Positions 7,116-16,600 of a DNA stretch of 45,230 nucleotides are shown here, one piece after another. Both the position numbers and the translations under genes were made by a program. The DNA is from Bacteroidales bacterium (GTDB taxonomy: Bacteria; Bacteroidota; Bacteroidia; Bacteroidales; F082): NCBI GenBank assembly GCA_017466405.1, contig JAFTUF010000011.1, forward strand, positions 1-45,230, written 5' to 3'. The notes under the pieces are model-generated. The model was not told the origin of the DNA, did no database searches, and was given only the letters and a program-made list of their open reading frames with translations. Within the stretch, counting starts at the first letter, position 1, and each line of letters starts with the position of its first letter.

Positions 7116-8795
7116 ATGTTTAAAGGTCATCCTAAAGGGCTTTACGCTCTAGCATTAGCCAACACTGGAGAACGTTTTGGCTATTACACAATGCTTGCTA
7201 TCTTCGTACTTTTCTTGCAAGCTAAATTCGGTTTCGACGAAGCACAATCCGGACAAATCTACGGTATCTTCCTCGGTTGTGTTTATTTCATGCCACTCAT
7301 CGGCGGTATCCTCGCCGACCGTTTCGGCTACGGAAAGATGGTCAGAGCTGGCATCGTGGTGATGTTTCTCGGCTATCTGCTCCTCGCTGTCCCGATGATG
7401 GGAGCGACGGCAAAGATAACAATGTTCTCGGCACTCGCCCTCATCGCGATAGGAACAGGTCTCTTCAAAGGAAATCTTCAAGTCTTGGTAGGAAACCTCT
7501 ACGACGAAGCGAAGTACAGTCCTTTCCGCGACAACGGTTTCAGTCTCTTCTACATGGCTATCAACATCGGTTCTATGTTCGCTCCTATGACAGCAACAAA
7601 AGTCACCGACCTCTTCCTCGGAAAGGCAGGATTCACATACGTTCCGCAGATTCCATCACTCGCACATCAATACATTAACGGCACAATAACACCTGAAGCT
7701 TCGCAGACATTTGAGACTCTCGCAGCACAACAAGGTTACACCGGCGACTTAATGACATTCGCCAACAACTACATCGACTCATTGTCAACAGCATACAACT
7801 ACGGATTCGGCGTAGCATGTATCTCATTAGTACTTTCGATGGCTATTTACATCTGCTGCCGCAACTGGTTCAAGCACGCTGATGTCAACAGCAAGCAAGC
7901 CAAAGAAATGGGCAATACAACAGTCAAAGTCGATGAACTCACACCAGAGCAGACACGCTCTCGCATGACAGCATTATTCATGGTATTCGCTGTCGTCATC
8001 TTCTTCTGGATGTCGTTCCAACAAAGCGGTCTCTGTCTGACATTCTTTGCCCGCGACTACACAGCGAACACTGCAACAGGCATATCACGCATCGGATTCA
8101 ACATCTGGGCATTGACATTAATCGCAATCTCCGTTTATACTTTATTCTCCACATTCCAATCAGAGACAAAGAAAAACAAAATCATCTGCGGTGTCGTCAC
8201 CTTATTATTATGGAGCGCAGCAGCTGCTTTATATCTCAGAATGCCAGAAACCATCAACCTCTTACCACAAGAATTCCAACAATTCAACCCATTCTTCGTC
8301 GTCGCCTTGACACCTGTGTCGATGGCAGTATTCGGCGCATTGGCAAAGAAAGGCAAAGAACCATCATCACCTAAGAAAATCGGTATGGGTATGGTTGTAG
8401 CAGGTTTAGGTTTCACCGTCATGGCGATAGCATCAATGCATTTGTTAAGTCCAGCCGAGTTAAAAGCCACAGGCGGAGTCAGCAGCACATTGGTATCACC
8501 AAACTGGCTCATCAGCACATATTTAGTCTTGACATTCGCTGAGTTGTTGTTAAGTCCAATCGGAATCTCATTCGTGACGAAAGTCGCTCCTCCAAAATAT
8601 AAAGGCATGATGATGGGATGCTGGTTCTGCGTCACTGCGATAGGAAACTACTTGACCAGCGTCATCGCCAAAATCTGGGGAACAGGAATGCCATTATGGA
8701 TGGTATGGGGAGTTCTCGTAGTATTATGTTTGTTGTCGGCAGTCTTCATCTTCTCCATCATGAAGAAGTTAGAATCAGCTACGAAAGAATGCTGA
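7116..8795 (+). CDS. POT/PTR2-family oligopeptide transporter, second paralogue
   Basis: A 559-residue inner-membrane transporter and paralogue of the gene at 5229. From the ATG at 7116 the protein begins MFKGHPKGLYALALANTGER, equivalent to the paralogue from residue ~39. The in-frame TTG at 7086 is rejected because it lies inside the promoter core. The signature GERFGYY is at residues 18-24, with Asn16 in place of the first Glu of ExxERFxYY. It also carries the polar insert between helices (IPSLAHQYINGTITPEA onward). The C-terminal half contains SPKKIGMGM and LTFAELLLSPIGISFVTKVAPP, the latter a conserved POT stretch. It is separately transcribed, with a terminator at 8859. Peptide import is inferred from the family. 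Confidence 0.92.
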   Translation: MFKGHPKGLYALALANTGERFGYYTMLAIFVLFLQAKFGFDEAQSGQIYGIFLGCVYFMPLIGGILADRFGYGKMVRAGIVVMFLGYLLLAVPMMGATAKITMFSALALIAIGTGLFKGNLQVLVGNLYDEAKYSPFRDNGFSLFYMAINIGSMFAPMTATKVTDLFLGKAGFTYVPQIPSLAHQYINGTITPEASQTFETLAAQQGYTGDLMTFANNYIDSLSTAYNYGFGVACISLVLSMAIYICCRNWFKHADVNSKQAKEMGNTTVKVDELTPEQTRSRMTALFMVFAVVIFFWMSFQQSGLCLTFFARDYTANTATGISRIGFNIWALTLIAISVYTLFSTFQSETKKNKIICGVVTLLLWSAAAALYLRMPETINLLPQEFQQFNPFFVVALTPVSMAVFGALAKKGKEPSSPKKIGMGMVVAGLGFTVMAIASMHLLSPAELKATGGVSSTLVSPNWLISTYLVLTFAELLLSPIGISFVTKVAPPKYKGMMMGCWFCVTAIGNYLTSVIAKIWGTGMPLWMVWGVLVVLCLLSAVFIFSIMKKLESATKEC

Positions 8796-8858
8796 TTTCA
8801 TAAAATTGAGAATTTAAAAAACTGAGAATCTGAGAAATCATCAGGTTCTAGATATAAG

Positions 8859-8896
8859 AAAGAGGTTCGTTCCAATTGTAGAGTGAACCTCTTTTT
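8859..8896 (+). terminator. Rho-independent terminator after the second POT gene
   Basis: AAAGAGGTTC (8859..8868) pairs with GAACCTCTTT (8885..8894) around a 16-base loop, followed by TT. Confidence 0.85.
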
Positions 8897-8944
8897 ATGC
8901 ATAATTTATTTCTTTATTAAAAACAAAATGATTATGATTTTTCT

Positions 8945-8952
8945 TAATTTTG
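8945..8952 (+). promoter_or_regulatory. Promoter core of the CHR transporter pair
   Basis: TAATTTTG matches TAnnTTTG about 100 bases before the ATG at 9053. No clear -33 box. Confidence 0.4.
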
Positions 8953-9052
8953 CCATCTTGATTATTTCATTCATTCATCAATAATGAAGAAGTTAATAAC
9001 AACAACTCATTCAATTATTAACTGATAATTGTTAATTGTAAATTGCAAAAGC

Positions 9053-9604
9053 ATGATAAGTCTTTGGGAGATATTTTGGATATTTGCAAAAATCGGGGCC
9101 TTCACGATTGGCGGAGGCATCCCGATGATTGCAGCGATAAAGACAGAACTCGTCAGTCGCAAGTGGCTCAACGACGATGACTTTGTCGATATCATCACCT
9201 TATCGCAGACCGCACCCGGATTGTTTGCCGTCAACATTGCAATCTTGACGGGACATAAACTGCGCGGTACTAAAGGCAGCGTAGTGGCGACAATAGCGAG
9301 TTGCCTCCCTCCTTTTCTCATCATTTTATTAGTCGCGATATTTTTCACCAACTTCAAAGACAACCCTTACGTGATAAAAGCCTTCAAAGGCATCAGACCT
9401 GTGGTCGTTGCGCTCATCGGTGTCCCAATGATTGACATGATAAAAGCCACAAAGATGAAATGGTGGTCATGGGTTGTCGTTGTCATATCGATGACATTAG
9501 TTTGTTTTTTAAGTGTCTCACCTATTTACATACTGATATGCGTCATTGTGATAGCAGCTTTCATCAGTTGGTATAAAAACAAAGAACATCATGATATATC
9601 TTGA
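9053..9604 (+). CDS. Chromate transporter family (CHR), N-terminal half-size subunit
   Basis: A 183-residue inner-membrane protein of the CHR family; ChrA members export chromate, but physiological substrates of half-size forms are often unproven. The signature is visible: FAKIGAFTIGGGIPMI near the start, then SQTAPGLFAVNIAILTGHKLRG. Several hydrophobic segments follow and the C-terminus is lysine-rich (WYKNKEHHDIS). The start is the ATG at 9053, which gives MISLWEIFWIF; the upstream TTG at 9029 would add eight polar residues with no family support. It overlaps the next gene by 14 bases, implying translational coupling. The two half-size proteins probably form a heterodimer equivalent to full-length ChrA. 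Confidence 0.9.
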   Translation: MISLWEIFWIFAKIGAFTIGGGIPMIAAIKTELVSRKWLNDDDFVDIITLSQTAPGLFAVNIAILTGHKLRGTKGSVVATIASCLPPFLIILLVAIFFTNFKDNPYVIKAFKGIRPVVVALIGVPMIDMIKATKMKWWSWVVVVISMTLVCFLSVSPIYILICVIVIAAFISWYKNKEHHDIS

Positions 9605-10139
9605 GTTATTCTTGACATTTTTCCTCATCGGAATGTTCACCATCGGAGGCGGATATTCTATGCTTCCGCTCATACAGAACGAAGTCGTTGCTGTTCATGG
9701 CTGGATTGACGAGACGACATTCACCGACATCGTTGCCATCTCACAGATGACACCAGGTCCGATAGGAATCAACTCCGCCACTTACGTAGGATACGAAGTA
9801 TTGTCGAAGTCGGGAGCGTCAGAGTTTATGAGCGTTCTTGGTTCCTTTACAGCCACCTTTGCCGTCGTATTACCTTCATTTATAATAGTTCTTCTGTTAT
9901 GTAAGGTATATGAAGCATGGAAGAATCACCCTATATTCAGAGGCGTGATGTCGGGATTAAAACCTGCTGTGATAGGACTTATCGGTACAGCCGCCGTCAG
10001 TCTCGCCACACCAGAAAACTTCATCGACTGGAAGAGCTTCGTGATATGCGGGGTAGCATTCATCGCATTATATTTCAAGAAAATCGGACCGTTAGCTATC
10101 ATAGCAGTCGGAGCGATTGTAGGATTATTAGTGTATTAG
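9591..10139 (+). CDS. Chromate transporter family (CHR), C-terminal half-size subunit
   Basis: A 182-residue inner-membrane partner of the preceding gene. It begins MIYLELFLTFFLIGMFTIGG, carrying the CHR motif FxIGGGYSMLPLI, followed by SQMTPGPIGINSATYVGYEV. Five or six hydrophobic segments are visible; PTR-like or sensor domains are absent. Overlap with the upstream gene and similar size show a paired single-CHR system. It ends eight bases from a convergent minus-strand gene at 10148, with no visible terminator between them. Chromate or another anion as substrate is inference from the family only. Confidence 0.9.
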   Translation: MIYLELFLTFFLIGMFTIGGGYSMLPLIQNEVVAVHGWIDETTFTDIVAISQMTPGPIGINSATYVGYEVLSKSGASEFMSVLGSFTATFAVVLPSFIIVLLLCKVYEAWKNHPIFRGVMSGLKPAVIGLIGTAAVSLATPENFIDWKSFVICGVAFIALYFKKIGPLAIIAVGAIVGLLVY

Positions 10140-10147
10140 GACTTATA

Positions 10148-10609
10148 CTACTGAGAATAATAATCTTGTAAAATTTTATCAAATATGATCTTATATTTCT
10201 TCGGAGTAAGTGGACTATGAAGAAAATTGTATATAATCTCTATATATTCCTTATCAGATAGAACTCCTACGACTTGCGGATTAATAAATGATTTCAATAT
10301 TCTTTCTTGCTGGTCTTCAACAAAGCAATAATCAAATGGAATAGTTGTTTGCAATGGAAAACTAAAATCTTCATCACTCATATATTTCTTGCCAACGACT
10401 TTGTTCGCTTCAAATACGTATGAAGTAATGATATCTCCTCTTTTATTGCCGCCATGTTTGGGAGACGAAACACCTGAACGTTGCTTGGATGTTGTAAAAA
10501 CAGCTATAATGTTCAAAGTATTGCTTCTGTACAGAGAAATAAGGTATTTAGGTTTCTTTGGTGTCGTATATGTGCATATTCCATATACGATATTTTTGGT
10601 TCTTAACAT
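10148..10609 (-). CDS. Candidate toxin partner of the Panacea protein (unrecognised family)
   Basis: A 153-residue soluble protein downstream of, and three bases from, the Panacea-domain gene, so the pair is almost certainly co-transcribed. I do not recognise a domain with confidence. Visible features are an N-terminal strand-rich part (PKYLISLYRSNTLNIIAVFTT), a basic Gly-rich segment (SPKHGGNKRG), a conserved-looking core (YVFEANKVVGKKY, then TTIPFDYCF) and a helical Lys/Tyr-rich C-terminus. The early part loosely recalls MazF/PemK-like folds, but this is weak. Its role as toxin is inferred from position: Panacea antitoxins are typically paired with varied small toxins. It converges on the CHR genes. 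Confidence 0.6.
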   Translation of the reverse strand: MLRTKNIVYGICTYTTPKKPKYLISLYRSNTLNIIAVFTTSKQRSGVSSPKHGGNKRGDIITSYVFEANKVVGKKYMSDEDFSFPLQTTIPFDYCFVEDQQERILKSFINPQVVGVLSDKEYIEIIYNFLHSPLTPKKYKIIFDKILQDYYSQ

Positions 10610-10612
10610 ATT

Positions 10613-11188
10613 TTATATTTTGTCGCAAAATTGCATATACTCTAAGGCTTCTTCGTAAATCTCTTCTTTTTCAATATTTCCTGAATTTAGCTTGGTTAAT
10701 GGAATTTGTACATCAGATTTACCGTCAATAAAAACCACATTATCTTCTTCTACGATAATTGACCATAGTGAATTATTCTCATGTGTAATATCTGAAAGTT
10801 CGTCAGCAGTTTTTCTTTCGTATCTATGTAAAATATCTTCTATAATATCCATCTCATACTGGCTAAACAAATCCATCTGTTTGAGAACTTGATATTTAGT
10901 TGATAACAATGGTTCTACTATATTTTTACCCTCATCGTTTTTGAAACATCTTACGTATTCTGAAAAAGCACCATTTTTAATTTCATACACCTCGGGGGCG
11001 ACAGGTCCTTTCTCCCATGCATAATAATCGAACCAGGTAAGAGGAAAGCCTCTCTGCTCCATAAAACTCTCGTCAATGAGATATATTATTTTCAACAGCT
11101 TGCGAAGGTTTATATTGGAAATGCTTTGAGCAATATACGCTATAAGCGCACCGTTTTTGTCTTTGTTTACAGTTAATCCTAAGCTCAT
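10613..11188 (-). CDS. Panacea (SocA/DUF4065) domain protein, probable antitoxin
   Basis: A 191-residue cytoplasmic protein. The Panacea/SocA-like core is visible: LRKLLKIIYLIDESFMEQRG (28-47), then WFDYYAWEKGPVAPEVYE (52-69), a very characteristic block of this family. The helix with LFSQYEMDIIEDIL and the segment KTADELSDITHENNSLW also follow the family pattern. Known members act as antitoxins, through chaperone-like neutralisation or proteolytic adaptation (SocA in Caulobacter; the 'hyperpromiscuous' Panacea antitoxins). Here it is first in a two-gene minus-strand operon, three bases before its partner, preceded by a TACCTTTG promoter core. Antitoxin function is inferred. Confidence 0.85.
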   Translation of the reverse strand: MSLGLTVNKDKNGALIAYIAQSISNINLRKLLKIIYLIDESFMEQRGFPLTWFDYYAWEKGPVAPEVYEIKNGAFSEYVRCFKNDEGKNIVEPLLSTKYQVLKQMDLFSQYEMDIIEDILHRYERKTADELSDITHENNSLWSIIVEEDNVVFIDGKSDVQIPLTKLNSGNIEKEEIYEEALEYMQFCDKI

Positions 11189-11207
11189 ATAGTTTCATAA
11201 TTTTGTG

Positions 11208-11215
11208 CAAAGGTA
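11208..11215 (-). promoter_or_regulatory. Promoter core of the Panacea operon
   Basis: Minus-strand TACCTTTG matches TAnnTTTG and lies about 20 bases upstream of the Panacea ATG. Confidence 0.5.
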
Positions 11216-11602
11216 CAATATTTTTCAGTCTGATAATTTACTTGAGGTAAATAAAAATGGCATATTTCATAATTATTTACATCTCCCGTACAAAAATTAA
11301 CATTTCAGTTAATATTTATTAACATCTATTACTTTAAACTTTTCATTCAATCCTAAAATACTTTAACAAAAGCTTATAATTGTCTTGTGCGCTTAGACAG
11401 GTGTCGCGGATATATTCTTTCACCGAAAAAGAAATTGCAACTGACAAATATCTCATATCGGCAAACTTTAATTGAATATTCATTGCAGAAGTAATATAAT
11501 TTTCCGTTATCGGCAAAATTAAGTTAAATTCAAAAAGAAAATAATTCTTATTTTATTCCTAAAAAAAATAATTTACTGTTATCTATTTTAAAGAAATATT
11601 AT
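11216..11602. other. Gene-free AT-rich spacer
   Basis: About 390 bases between divergent transcription units. I see no convincing ORF, RNA gene, terminator or member of the repeat families found elsewhere. It is AT-rich with one more GC-rich patch (around 11388..11415). Confidence 0.5.
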
Positions 11603-11626
11603 TATTTTTGTGAAGTAATAATTTTG
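11603..11626 (+). promoter_or_regulatory. Two overlapping promoter cores before the decarboxylase gene
   Basis: TATTTTTG (11603..11610) and TAATTTTG (11619..11626) both fit TAnnTTTG and precede the ATG at 11649. I cannot tell which is used. Confidence 0.45.
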
Positions 11627-11648
11627 TGAATTTCTAATAAAATATAGT

Positions 11649-13415
11649 ATGAAAAAAGAGATAAAATTCAGTTTGGTTTACCGCGACATGTGGCAAAGCT
11701 CCGGTAAATACGTACCTCGCAAAGATCAATTAGAACAGATAGCTCCTATTATTATTAAGATGGGTTGTTTCGACCGCGTCGAATCAAACGGCGGTGCAGC
11801 AGAACAAGTTAACTTGTTATACGGTGAAAACCCTAACCATTCAGTACGTGCTTTCACAGCTGCATTACACAAAGGCGGCATCGAATGTCACATGCTCGAC
11901 CGCGCTCTCAACGCATTGCGTATGAACCCTGTTCCAGCAGACGTCCGTCAACTTATGTACAAAGTAAAGAAAGCTCAAGGCGTTGACATCACACGTATCT
12001 TCTGCGGTTTGAACGACGTTCGTAATATCATCCCTTCAATCCAATGGGCTAACGAAGCAGGTATGATTTCACAAGCTGCTATGAGTATCACCTACTCACC
12101 AGTTCACACAGCTGAATATTACATCGACATGGCTGAGAAACTCATCCAAGCCGGTGCTAAAGAAATCGCTTTGAAAGACATGGCAGGTATCGGCCGTCCA
12201 TTCTCATTAGGTAAAGTCGTCGCTGCTATCAAGAAGCAACACCCAGAAATCAAAGTTCAATATCACGGTCACTCAGGACCAGGCCTCTCAATGGCTTCAA
12301 TGATTGAAGTTGCACACGCTGGCGTTGACTACATCGACGTAGCTATGGAACCACTCTCATGGGGTATGGTTCACCCAGACGTTATCTCAGTACAAGCAAT
12401 GTTGAAAGACGCTGGTTTCTTGGTAAAAGACATCGACATGAACGCTTATATGGAAGCTCGCGCTATGACACAAAGTTTCATCGACGACTTCTTAGGCTAC
12501 TGGATCGACCCACGTAACCGTTACCTCAACTCATTGATGTTAGGCTGCGGTCTCCCAGGCGGAATGATGGGCTCACTCATGGCTGACCTCAAAGGCGTAC
12601 ACGCTGCTATCAACATGAACCTTAAAGCTAAGGGCGAAAAAGAACTTACAGAAGACGAACTCCTCGTTCAACTCTTCGACGAAGTACAAAATATCTGGCC
12701 TAAACTCGGTTACCCACCATTGGTAACTCCTTTCAGCCAATATACAAAGAACATCGCTTTGATGAATCTCTATTCATTAAGCAAGGGCGAAGCTCGCTAC
12801 GAAAACTCTATCGACCCAGCTGCATGGGGCATGATCCTCGGAAAAGCAGGTCAACTTCCTGGCAAATTAGACCCAGAAATCATCGAGCTTGCTAACAAGA
12901 AAGGCCTCGAATTCTTCAACGGCAACCCACAAGACAACTATCCAGACGAACTCCCACGTTTCCGCAAAGAAATGGAAGAAAACGGCTGGGACCTCGGTCC
13001 AGACGAAGAAGAACTCTTCGAGTTCGCAATGCACGAAAAACAATATCGTGAATTTAAATCAGGCGAAGCTAAACGTCGTTTCAACCAAGAATTAGAAGAA
13101 AAGATGAAAGCTAAGTTTGAAAAAGCTGGTGGCAACATTGAAATCCCTGACTTAAGAGCATTACGTCACCCTAACGCAGAACCAGTAGTGGCTCCTGTAG
13201 GCGGTAGAATCTTGTGGGACATCGACTTCAACGACGCTTCAACAACACCAGCTCCTGGCACAGTATATAAAGTAGGCGACATCTTGGCACAAATCCAAGC
13301 TCCTTACGGACAAGAACCAGTAGTCGCTCTCTGGGAAGGCAAGATCGTAGAAGCTGTTGCTAAACAAGGACAACTCGTACAAAAAGGCGAGACAATCGCT
13401 TTCATTGAAAAATAA
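11649..13415 (+). CDS. OadA/pyruvate carboxylase subunit B-like carboxyltransferase, biotinyl lysine missing
   Basis: A 588-residue cytoplasmic HMGL-like TIM barrel plus PYC_OADA domain. The family moves CO2 between biotin and pyruvate/oxaloacetate. Visible are YRDMWQSSGKY at 11-21, ALKDMAGIGRP with the candidate active-site Lys176, and the metal-binding HGH at 206-208 (QYHGHSGPG). PLVTPFSQY lies in the conserved C-terminal domain. The last ~75 residues resemble a biotinyl/lipoyl hammerhead (VVAPVGGRI, then VGDILAQIQ, then GKIVEAVAKQGQLVQKGETIAFIE). Where AMKM or AMKT should lie there is QAPYGQ, with no lysine, so this subunit probably cannot be biotinylated in cis; a separate carrier protein is likely. 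It is monocistronic, has highly biased codon use, and is followed by a terminator. Pyruvate carboxylase, oxaloacetate decarboxylase or another transcarboxylase cannot be told apart. Confidence 0.85.
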   Translation: MKKEIKFSLVYRDMWQSSGKYVPRKDQLEQIAPIIIKMGCFDRVESNGGAAEQVNLLYGENPNHSVRAFTAALHKGGIECHMLDRALNALRMNPVPADVRQLMYKVKKAQGVDITRIFCGLNDVRNIIPSIQWANEAGMISQAAMSITYSPVHTAEYYIDMAEKLIQAGAKEIALKDMAGIGRPFSLGKVVAAIKKQHPEIKVQYHGHSGPGLSMASMIEVAHAGVDYIDVAMEPLSWGMVHPDVISVQAMLKDAGFLVKDIDMNAYMEARAMTQSFIDDFLGYWIDPRNRYLNSLMLGCGLPGGMMGSLMADLKGVHAAINMNLKAKGEKELTEDELLVQLFDEVQNIWPKLGYPPLVTPFSQYTKNIALMNLYSLSKGEARYENSIDPAAWGMILGKAGQLPGKLDPEIIELANKKGLEFFNGNPQDNYPDELPRFRKEMEENGWDLGPDEEELFEFAMHEKQYREFKSGEAKRRFNQELEEKMKAKFEKAGGNIEIPDLRALRHPNAEPVVAPVGGRILWDIDFNDASTTPAPGTVYKVGDILAQIQAPYGQEPVVALWEGKIVEAVAKQGQLVQKGETIAFIEK

Positions 13416-13447
13416 ATCTAAAAACTAAAGTCTTAGGACTAAAGAGG

Positions 13448-13479
13448 AAGAGCTGCTCAAAATGAGTGGCTCTTTTTTT
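13448..13479 (+). terminator. Rho-independent terminator
   Basis: AAGAGCTGCTCA (13448..13459) pairs with TGAGTGGCTCTT (13463..13474) with two G-T wobbles and an AAA loop, followed by a T run. Confidence 0.88.
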
Positions 13480-13480
13480 A

Positions 13481-13540
13481 ATTCATAATTCATAATGCAT
13501 AATTCATAATGCATAATTCATAATGCATAATTCATAATAA
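13481..13540. repeat. AT-rich 'attcataatgcata' tandem tract
   Basis: Direct repeats of ATTCATAATGCATA with a period of 14 bases (three full units, the first preceded by a truncated unit), directly after a terminator. It is the same family as 143..191 and 43292..43367. Confidence 0.85.
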
Positions 13541-13556
13541 TTGTGATTATTTTGAT

Positions 13557-13564
13557 TATATTTG
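13557..13564 (+). promoter_or_regulatory. Promoter core of the 13605 gene
   Basis: TATATTTG matches TAnnTTTG 40 bases before the ATG. The repeat tract occupies the region where a -33 box would be sought. Confidence 0.5.
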
Positions 13565-13604
13565 TCGCTGATTTAGCGATTGATTTTTAAACCAAGTAAG
13601 CATT

Positions 13605-16600
13605 ATGAAAACAAGTACATTTATCAAAAATTTCATCTTTTTATTATTTACAACAATGCTCTTATCATCGTCTTTTGCCTTAGGACAGACAAAAAAATCC
13701 GGAGCTAAAATGACTCCCAAGATGATGGAGATGAAAAGAGACATAAAACAGATCCACGACATCTCATCTGAAAAAAATATAAACAAACCAAATACTTCCA
13801 GAACGATTCTAGCAGCGACAGAAAGCAACGCCACTTTATATGGAAACTTGATTTATAGCTCCTTATGGAATGATCTCTCAAATGTAGGTTACTACTCCAT
13901 CGACCCTAATAGCGGGGAATATTCTCCTGTGGGAACAAGCGAATATCTCGCGGGAGCAGGTACCGTGGTTGACGGCATCGGCTACATCTCATACGCCAAG
14001 TCGTATTGGGGAATCATCCAGGAACTTTACACAATAGCCTACGACGTAGAAAACGCTTCCATCATAGAGACGATTGAACATAATCCCGAAGACTATACTT
14101 CCTACGCAGTCAACATGGCATACGACTATATGAATGACAAGATCTACGCCCTGACATATAGCGAAGACGGATTTGATTATATGCTCAGCGAGTTCGACCG
14201 CGACACTTATACATATTCTAAAGTAAGCAATCTTTACGTCCCTTCGGATATCTTAGCGATGACATTTGATGCCAACGGCGTATTTTATGTGATATGTGCC
14301 GACGGCTTTGTCAGGAAATTAAATCCATCAACAGGAACAGTGATAGGCACCGTCTGCAACACAGGCTTCACACCTCAATATATGCAATCGGCATGTTGGA
14401 GCTACAAAGACAACAAGATTCTCTGGGCAGCATCCAACGACAACGAAAGCCGCATCATCGCCATCAACGTGACATCAGGCAGCGTCGAGACTCTCTCCAC
14501 TTTCGACCACGCTGAAGAATGGACAAGTCTTTACACCACCGACCCTATGGCTTCGGAAGACGCACCAGCCGCTCCTGTCGTTCAATATACAGCAAACTCA
14601 CCTGGCTCATTACGCGGCTCTATCTCAGTAGAGACACCGACACAAAACATCGGAGGCGAAGTTCTCACCGACACCGAATACACATTAACCATAGAATTGA
14701 ACAACACTAAGATATATGAAGAAGGGATAACACCTGGCGAAGACGTCACCATGAACAACGTCTTGTTTATCGAAGGCATAAACACGATACGCTGCTATGC
14801 CACAAACGCTGCTGGCAAAGGCGACATCGCTATTCTAAGAACGTACGCTGGCGACGACACTCCATTGCCTGTGACAAATCTTGAAGTCAGTATCGCCGCC
14901 GACGGAAAAGCCACTCTCACTTGGAGCGCTCCTACCGGCGGCGAAAACGGAGGTTATCTTAACACGAACAACCTCACTTACACCATAGAACGCTCCGGCA
15001 CGACAATAGCAAGCGGCATCACAAATAACTATTATGTAGACCAACTTCCTCAGCAGATAGCCTCATACGAATGGATTGTATATGCAGTGTCGGGCGACAA
15101 AGTCAGCGAGCCAGCATCGACAGGCAGCGTTCTCTTCGGCGATGCGACGCCATTGCCATACGAGCAGACATTCGACAACGCAGCGTCAATAGATTTATAC
15201 ACCATCGTCGATAACAACAACGACGGCAAGACATGGAAATACGACGCCTCGAAAGTAGCCTTGACTTATCAATACAGTTCAAGCAACATTGCCGACGACT
15301 ACGCATTCACACCTCCTTTACAACTCACAAATAACAATATGATTCTCGTGGAAGTAAACGCCTGCTCCTACTCCACTTCATATCCAGAAAAACTTGAAAT
15401 CACACTCGGTTCAAGCATAAATCCCAATGAACAGACAGTAATCATTCCTGCAACACAACTCGACTGGACTGAGCCACAAGTCTTACGTGCTTATTTCTCC
15501 GTCGAAGAATCAGGTTCTTACGTCATCGGAATACATGCCGTTTCTTTGGCAAATCAATATTATTTGTTAGTGAAAGACATCAAAGTCACAGAAGGACCTA
15601 GCAACAACACGCCTGCCGCTGTCAGCAACGTCAGCGTGACACCAGGAGCTAACGGAGCCTTAAACGCAACAATCTCATTCAAAGCGCCGACTCAAACATT
15701 AGGCGGAAATCCTTTGACAGGAAACGTTACCGTCACTGCTTATCGTAACGGAAATACCGTTGGCACAAAGACTTTAGCACCAGGAGCCAATGGCACCATC
15801 ACCGACAATAACGCGATAAACGGCATTAATAATTATGTACTTACAACTTCTAACAGCGCAGGTCAAGGCGACTCTTACGAGATTTCATGTCTCTGCGGCA
15901 TCGACACGCCATCTATCGTTAATAATTTAACATTCACAACGGCTGCCGACAATATGACATCTGTAATGTCGTGGGAAGCACCTACGACTGGAGCTAACGG
16001 CGGTTACGTCGATACAGATGAACTCGTCTATAAAATTTACGTTCCTACCGCTAACGGAAACAGCGTTCAATTCGTAGGTCAAACAGCAGACTTATTCTAC
16101 GAGATAACGGCAGATAATGATGTCTTAAACAGTTATACATATTACGTTTCAGCGAAGAACGATACTGGTGAGAGCGACCTGCTCGGCGGTAACGTCATCT
16201 TGGGAACACCTTACGCCTTACCATTCATCGAAGAGATAAAAGGAACAGTCCTCGTCAACTCACCTTGGATCATACATAACGAAGATCCTGAATCGTTTGC
16301 GACATGGGGATTGAGCAGCACAGTAGAAAACTACAACCTCCCGGAAGCAGTCACCGCTCCTGACGGCGGCATGGCGGTATGTTACGACAACTACGAACTC
16401 ACCGGAGGCGAATGCGGTCTGCACGCACCAAAAATCTCTCTCGAAGGAGCGTCAGCGCCAACATTATATTTCGCGATGTATCATTATCCAGCAGCAAACA
16501 GCGTCAATGAGTTATCGGTATTAGTCACGACTGACGATGCTTCATTTGATGAGATATTTGCCAAGAAGGTAAACGCCTCCAGTTCATACGGATGGGCTGA

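Noticed and set aside
8135-8635. Long minus-strand open frame (166 codons) inside the second POT gene
   Set aside because: It is antisense to a well-supported transporter gene and has no recognisable domain; hydrophobic codons of transporters often leave open antisense frames.
9029-9052. TTG start for the first CHR gene
   Set aside because: It adds eight residues encoded by AT-rich spacer; the ATG at 9053 begins the conserved first helix.
10389-10658. Plus-strand open frame across the toxin/antitoxin pair
   Set aside because: Opposite two better-supported genes; no promoter or family signal.
11216-11602. Possible RNA gene in the 390-base spacer
   Set aside because: No tRNA-like cloverleaf, terminator or conserved motif could be seen; nothing to support a call.
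13481-13540. Possible CRISPR-like tandem array
   Set aside because: Units are short AT-rich direct repeats without unique spacers; the same holds for 2861..2888 and 43292..43367.
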